Assembly (NCBI GenBank): GCA_038229695.1
Contig: JBBROE010000003.1
Location: 1 to 64,000, forward strand
Length of the DNA: 64,000 bases
Reading direction: 5' to 3'
DNA from: JACMLD01 sp038229695
GTDB lineage: Bacteria > Bacteroidota > Bacteroidia > Chitinophagales > Chitinophagaceae
Part shown: positions 59,674 to 64,000 of the stretch, one piece after another
Layout of the letters: each line of letters starts with the position of its first letter
Numbering within the stretch: the first letter of the stretch is position 1
Program-made: the position numbers and the translations under genes
Notes under the pieces: generated by a model
Told to the model about the DNA's origin: nothing
Databases searched by the model: none
The model's input: the letters and a program-made list of their open reading frames with translations, nothing else

Positions 59674-61023
59674 ATGCAGTTGAAAAAGCCGTCCCTTACG
59701 TTCTGGCAGATCGTTAATATGAATGTTGGTTTTTTCGGCATTCAGTACAGTTTCGGATTACAGCAGACTGCTATCAACCCGCTTTATACATTCCTCCATG
59801 CAAAACCGGAAAGCCTGCCCCTCCTCAACCTGGCCGGGCCGATGACGGGATTACTGATACAACCGCTTATCGGGGCAATCACTGACAAAACCTGGCATCC
59901 GAGGTTTGGCCGCCGTAAACCCTTTTTCCTGGTAGGCGCTATTTTCTGCAGTCTCTGTCTTTTTGCGTTTCCCTTCAGCAGCGCCCTGTGGATGGCTGTG
60001 GGCCTGTTGTGGATCCTGGATGCGGCGAACAATACCGCCATGGAACCTTACCGCGCCTTTATTGCCGATAAACTGCCGGCGGAACAGCGCCCGCTGGGCT
60101 TCCTGACCCAGAGCTTTTTTACCGGTTTCGGCATTACCCTGGCCAATGTGTCGCTGTTTCTTTTCCAGAAGACTATCCACGGTGAAACCAAAACGGCAGA
60201 TGGGCAGACGGGCATTCCCTACTGGGTATACGGGTCGTTTTTCGTGGGGGCATTTTGTTCAATCGCATCGGTGTTGTGGTCGGTGATCAAGACGCCCGAG
60301 ATACCCCCTACGGCCGAAGAACTGCGGTTGCTCAGGTCGCAGCCCAGGGGACTGCTGGAGCCGCTGAAGGAAATTTTGTCTGCGATTGGAGAAATGCCAA
60401 AACTGTTGTGGCAGCTGGCGCTGGTTTACCTCTTCCAGTGGTATGCGATGTTTTGTTACTGGCAGTTTATCTCGCACAGCATTGCGAAATCTGTTTACCA
60501 TACCACGGCAGCCGCCAACCCGGCGCTGTATGAGGAGGCTGTGGGGTTGACAGGGCTCGTCAACGGCTTTTATAATGTGGTCACTTTTCTGTCGGCATTT
60601 TCGCTGGTTTGGCTGGCCAAAAAATATACCGCCAAGTACGTCCATGTCACCTGCCTGGCGCTGGCAGCAATCTCCCTTTTTATCCTGCCGGGGATCCATA
60701 ACAAATATTTCCTGTTTGCGCCCATGATTGGATTCGGGATTGCCTGGGCCAGTATGATGGGGGTGCCGTATATCATGGTGGTGAACAGTATTCCGAAAGC
60801 GCGATACGGTGTTTATATGGGCATTGTTAATATGATGATAGTGGTACCGATGATTCTGCAAACGTTGTCGTTCGGGTTTATCTATGAACATTTTCTGGGC
60901 AGCAATCCAAACCGCGTGATGATCTTTGCCGGCGGCTTGCTGCTTTGTGCATCGTTGGCCACCCTGCGCATTAAACCCACTGCGGTGACGGAAGAAATCC
61001 TTTTGCCCGTGGGCGGCCATTAA
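59674..61023 (+). CDS. MFS transporter of the SLC45/sucrose type
   Basis: 449 residues from ATG 59674 (MQLKKPSLTFWQIVNMNVGF). Twelve membrane segments. The opening FFGIQYSFGLQQTAINPLYT, the loop-2 motif TWHPRFGRRKPFFLVGAIF and the DAANNTAMEPYRAFIADKLP stretch are those of the SLC45/GPH-like sugar transporters that move sucrose or maltose. A long central loop (IKTPEIPPTAEELRLL) is followed by the second half. It is first of three tightly spaced genes with a fructokinase and a GH13 enzyme, so sucrose is the best substrate guess. Confidence 0.85.
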   Translation: MQLKKPSLTFWQIVNMNVGFFGIQYSFGLQQTAINPLYTFLHAKPESLPLLNLAGPMTGLLIQPLIGAITDKTWHPRFGRRKPFFLVGAIFCSLCLFAFPFSSALWMAVGLLWILDAANNTAMEPYRAFIADKLPAEQRPLGFLTQSFFTGFGITLANVSLFLFQKTIHGETKTADGQTGIPYWVYGSFFVGAFCSIASVLWSVIKTPEIPPTAEELRLLRSQPRGLLEPLKEILSAIGEMPKLLWQLALVYLFQWYAMFCYWQFISHSIAKSVYHTTAAANPALYEEAVGLTGLVNGFYNVVTFLSAFSLVWLAKKYTAKYVHVTCLALAAISLFILPGIHNKYFLFAPMIGFGIAWASMMGVPYIMVVNSIPKARYGVYMGIVNMMIVVPMILQTLSFGFIYEHFLGSNPNRVMIFAGGLLLCASLATLRIKPTAVTEEILLPVGGH

Positions 61024-61040
61024 CCAGGCAAACAACAGTT

Positions 61041-61991
61041 ATGAAAATTATATGTATCGGGGAGGCGCTCATTGATCTCATATGCACAGACAAAGGCAGC
61101 TCGCTGAGCGACGGACAGCACTTCCTGAAAAAACCCGGGGGTGCACCCACCAATGTTGCGGCCGCAATTGCTGCACTGGGCGGAACGGTGGAACTGGCAG
61201 CTAAAGTGGGGAATGATCCGTTCGGTAAATACCTGATTTCGGTAATGAAAGACTTTGGGGTATCCACCCGTTGGATGCTGCAGGACGACAGCCATTTTAC
61301 GACGTTTGCGTTTGTGTCGCTGATGGAAGACGGGGAGCGCGATTTTGTCTTCAACCGTGGGGCGGACGGGCAGCTGAGCCGCGAGGAGATAGAGGATATT
61401 GACCTGGACGATGTGTCGATCATCCATTTCGGATCAGCGACCGCTTTTCTGCCCGGGCCCTTGCAGGCTGCCTACCAGCAGCTGCTGCAGCAGGCGCTCC
61501 AGCGAAATATCTTCATCAGCTTCGACCCCAACTATCGCCACCTGCTTTTCCGCAATAATATTGAAACGTTTATTGACCAGTCTTGGAACTTTCTCAAGGC
61601 TTGTCATTTCTTTAAGCTGAGCGATGAAGAAGCGATGCTTATCACGGGCGCACTGACACTGGATGATGCCGTGAACGTGCTGGTGAAAAATACGACGGCC
61701 GTGTTTACGATAACCCTTGGTAAAGACGGTACGTTGCTGGGTTTCGGGCAGGAAACCTCTGTGGTGCCAAGTATCAAAGTGAACCCGGTAGACACCACCG
61801 GGGCCGGCGACGCCTTTGTGGGCGCCTTACTGTACCAACTGAGGGATCATACCCTGTCCGTCATCAGGAACCTCGACCGGCCCGCCTGGGAGCACCTGGT
61901 AGAGAATGCCAATAAAGCAGGTGCGCGTACCTGTGAGTACCTCGGTGCCATGGAAGCCTTTAAACACCTGAGCAGTAAAATTTTTAATTAG
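61041..61991 (+). CDS. PfkB-family sugar kinase, probable fructokinase
   Basis: 316 residues. Ribokinase fold: MKIICIGEALIDLICTDKGS, FLKKPGGAPTNVAAAIAALG (sugar lid), AAKVGNDPFGKYLISVMKDF, FISFDPNYRHLLFRNN, FFKLSDEEAMLITGALTL, and the catalytic VDTTGAGDAFVGALLYQL with Asp as base. Fructokinases of this branch phosphorylate fructose with ATP. The gene lies 17 bp after the sugar transporter and 14 bp before the sucrose-type GH13 gene, so it would trap the fructose released from sucrose. Confidence 0.9.
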   Translation: MKIICIGEALIDLICTDKGSSLSDGQHFLKKPGGAPTNVAAAIAALGGTVELAAKVGNDPFGKYLISVMKDFGVSTRWMLQDDSHFTTFAFVSLMEDGERDFVFNRGADGQLSREEIEDIDLDDVSIIHFGSATAFLPGPLQAAYQQLLQQALQRNIFISFDPNYRHLLFRNNIETFIDQSWNFLKACHFFKLSDEEAMLITGALTLDDAVNVLVKNTTAVFTITLGKDGTLLGFGQETSVVPSIKVNPVDTTGAGDAFVGALLYQLRDHTLSVIRNLDRPAWEHLVENANKAGARTCEYLGAMEAFKHLSSKIFN

Positions 61992-62005
61992 CCAATTGCC
62001 ATACC

Positions 62006-63946
62006 GTGTACAATTATCGTTTGCACCAGCAGGTTAATGCCATCCTCGCGGAACTACCCATCTTTGACCGGGATGTTACGTTTGCCAGCCGCTTCGCCGC
62101 TAACACAACAGCCATCCACAGTCTTTTTATGGGGTTGTATGGCCACCGTGCTGATGCCGGGGTATATTATTCCAGCCTGCTGCAGACTATTGCAAAAGCG
62201 TACGTGGAAAGATCGGCACAGCTGCGGCTAAGGGACGATCAGAAAGAGGCCACGGGGCATTGGTTCCTCAGCAATGATATTGTGGGCATGAGCCTGTATG
62301 CCGACCGGTTCAGCGAAAACCTGCCCGGGCTCCGGGACAACCTGGCGTACTTCACGGAGCTCGGCGTAAATTTTTTGCACCTGATGCCCGTGTTTAAAAG
62401 TCCACCCGGCGAAAGTGACGGGGGATACGCCGTATCTGACTTCCGGGAAGTGGATGAGCGTTTCGGTACGATCGAAGATCTGCGCGAACTGCGGCAGGCG
62501 ATGGGTGAGGAGAATATGTACCTGATGATCGACATTGTGCTCAATCATACTTCGCACCGGCACGAGTGGGCGAAGCGGGCTGTAGCCGGGGATTCGGAGT
62601 ACCAGGATTATTATTATTTTTTCCCCGACCGGACCATGCCCGATAGGTTTGATGAAACTATGCCTGATATATTTCCCGCCTCCTCGCCGGGCAATTTTAC
62701 CTATGTCGCTGCGCTCGATAAATGGGTCATGACCGTCTTCCACCGGTACCAGTGGGATCTCAATTACAGTAACCCCGCGGTTTTCATCGCGATGCTGGAC
62801 AATATATTTTTTTATGCCAACCTGGGTGTAGACATCCTTCGGATTGATGCCCCTGCATTTATCTGGAAAGAACCGGGGACAACCTGCCAGAACCTGCCCA
62901 ATGCGCATAACCTGCTCCGCCTCATCAGGCAGTGTGTACAGGTGGCTGCCCCCGGCATGGCCCTGCTGGGCGAAGCGATTGTTGCCCCTGCACAGATCAT
63001 GCAATACTTTGGTACCGGCCTGTACACCGCGCGGGAATGCGACTTCGCCTACAACGCCACGCAAATGGCCTTACAATGGGATGCCCTGGCGACCGGTAAC
63101 ACGCAGGTGATGCTGACTGCCCAGCATGAATTGCTGCAGAAGCCGTACGGTACCTCGTGGATAACGTATACCCGCTGTCACGATGATATCGGCCTGGGTT
63201 ATGACGATGACATGATCAGGATGGCGGGGTTCAGCCCGTATGAGCACCGTAAATTTTTAAAGGAATATTATTCCGGCAGCTACCCGGGATCACCGGCTAC
63301 CGGCGCGCTCTTTTCTGTCAATCCAAAAACACAGGATGCGCGGATCAGCGGTACGCTGGCATCATTGTGCGGGCTGGAGCAGGCGCTGGCGGACGGCAAT
63401 GACCTGCTGCGCGAAAACGCGTTACGGCGGATTTTGCTGATGCAGGCCATGAGTTTTTTCCTCGGGGGCATTCCCATGCTTTTCTCGGGTGATGAACTGG
63501 GCTATACGAATGACTATTCTTTCGAAAATGATCCGGGTATGAGTTATGACAACCGCTGGATGCACAGGCCTGCCATGAGCTGGCGCCGCAATGAAAACAG
63601 AAATGTGCCGGGTACCCCCGAATACAGCCTTTTCACTGCCACGAAGCGGCTGATTCAAATCAGGAAAAAATTGCCGGTGACGGGCGACTACAGCAACATC
63701 ACCTGGATCTCTCCCCACAGCATACACGTAGCTGCTTTCGTCCGCGACCTGCAGGACAAGCGTTTATGCTGTGTCTTTAATTTTAGCCGTGAAACGGTCC
63801 GGATGACCTGGTACGTCTTCAAACAATATGGTGCGGTGCCGGTGAACCTGTACGAACACTACAGCGAAAAACTTTTCACGGTAGGGCCGGATAATGAATT
63901 TCTTGAACTGGCTCCCTACCAGTTTATGCTGCTTGAGCCGGCATAG
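62006..63946 (+). CDS. GH13 amylosucrase / sucrose hydrolase family enzyme
   Basis: 646 residues, GTG start at 62006. The length and the catalytic residues match GH13 subfamily 4: nucleophile Asp281 in GVDILRIDAPAFIWKE, acid/base Glu323 in LLGEAIVAP, and the third acid in CHDDIGLGYDDDM (Asp393 or Asp394). Other motifs: VNFLHLMPVFKSPPGESDGG, YAVSDFREVDERFG, MIDIVLNHTSHRHEWAKRAV, YQWDLNYSNPAVF, IPMLFSGDELGYTNDYSF. Such enzymes act on sucrose, either making alpha-1,4-glucan plus fructose or hydrolysing it; sequence does not decide which. No signal peptide, so it works on imported sucrose in the cytosol. Last gene of the sucrose operon. Confidence 0.9.
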   Translation: MYNYRLHQQVNAILAELPIFDRDVTFASRFAANTTAIHSLFMGLYGHRADAGVYYSSLLQTIAKAYVERSAQLRLRDDQKEATGHWFLSNDIVGMSLYADRFSENLPGLRDNLAYFTELGVNFLHLMPVFKSPPGESDGGYAVSDFREVDERFGTIEDLRELRQAMGEENMYLMIDIVLNHTSHRHEWAKRAVAGDSEYQDYYYFFPDRTMPDRFDETMPDIFPASSPGNFTYVAALDKWVMTVFHRYQWDLNYSNPAVFIAMLDNIFFYANLGVDILRIDAPAFIWKEPGTTCQNLPNAHNLLRLIRQCVQVAAPGMALLGEAIVAPAQIMQYFGTGLYTARECDFAYNATQMALQWDALATGNTQVMLTAQHELLQKPYGTSWITYTRCHDDIGLGYDDDMIRMAGFSPYEHRKFLKEYYSGSYPGSPATGALFSVNPKTQDARISGTLASLCGLEQALADGNDLLRENALRRILLMQAMSFFLGGIPMLFSGDELGYTNDYSFENDPGMSYDNRWMHRPAMSWRRNENRNVPGTPEYSLFTATKRLIQIRKKLPVTGDYSNITWISPHSIHVAAFVRDLQDKRLCCVFNFSRETVRMTWYVFKQYGAVPVNLYEHYSEKLFTVGPDNEFLELAPYQFMLLEPA

Positions 63947-64000
63947 CGGGTTGTGCACCCGGCTGGTTGTACAGGCACTTCGCTGTCCATTTATTTCCAT

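Noticed and set aside
1..64000. CRISPR arrays, insertion sequences, prophage or integrated element
   Set aside because: No regularly spaced direct repeats, transposase, integrase or phage structural gene was found on either strand. The tRNA-Leu gene has no visible att-like duplication.

Overview
The window reads as chromosomal DNA of a Bacteroidota, most likely a member of the Chitinophagaceae or a close relative (inference from gene content). The evidence is a SusC/SusD pair, further TonB-linked receptors, two type IX secretion (T9SS) sorting domains, a PorW/SprE homologue, DUF4270 and kelch/DUF4907 proteins, frequent TAnnTTTG-type promoter elements and few Shine-Dalgarno sequences. Most of it is ordinary core genome. 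I see no CRISPR array, prophage, insertion sequence or clear genomic island.

Layout. 1-2.5 kb: end of a DUF4337 membrane protein, a small secreted protein, an RMD1-family gene broken by two frameshifts, and tRNA-Leu(CAA). 2.7-3.9 kb: a saccharopine reductase-type lysine enzyme. 3.9-7.4 kb (minus): ABC permease, tsaD, a VOC protein and trmN6 in one run. 7.7-9.2 kb: two lineage-type small proteins separated by gene-poor DNA. 9.5-15.1 kb (minus): TPR lipoprotein, rpe, TonB receptor, a freestanding T9SS sorting domain, a terminator, then pdxJ. 15.3-19.5 kb: a cytochrome-b-like membrane protein, a phosphoesterase, a large TPR-DUF2971 fusion and a small hypothetical. 19.6-25.2 kb: the alpha ribosomal operon (infA, rpmJ, rpsM, rpsK, rpsD, rpoA, rplQ), then carA and aroQ. 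25.2-31.9 kb: a parvulin, an outer-membrane protein coupled to DUF4270, kelch lipoprotein plus DUF4907, a LytTR regulator with a defective receiver, and a MORN-like secreted protein. 32-39.4 kb: a vSGLT-like sugar symporter, SusC, SusD and a ThuA protein. 39.6-44 kb: small hypothetical, M19 dipeptidase, PI-PLC-like protein and a T9SS cargo protein. 44.3-53.4 kb: PBP1A, PorW/SprE, and divergently a short M23-associated membrane protein, bactofilin, AtpZ-like protein, membrane protein and SprT-like protein, then an outer-membrane protein and a GNAT. 53.4-59.5 kb: DinB protein, subtilase, OmpA/TSP3 protein and ALDH7. 59.7-63.9 kb: a sucrose-use operon (SLC45-type MFS transporter, PfkB fructokinase, GH13 amylosucrase or sucrose hydrolase).

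How they work together (inference). Cell-envelope functions dominate: peptidoglycan synthesis (PBP1A), a bactofilin scaffold, T9SS (PorW plus two sorting-domain proteins) and TonB-dependent uptake. Sugar supply is covered by SusCD/vSGLT and by the sucrose operon. The lysine enzyme at 2.7 kb and the ALDH7 at 58 kb are two steps of saccharopine-type lysine catabolism located 54 kb apart.

The less ordinary items are the TPR-DUF2971 protein, the freestanding T9SS sorting domain, the bactofilin neighbourhood, the LytTR regulator lacking its phosphoacceptor Asp, the frameshifted RMD1 gene, and a short intergenic repeat family with one copy inside the ribosomal operon. None of these amounts to a demonstrated new system.
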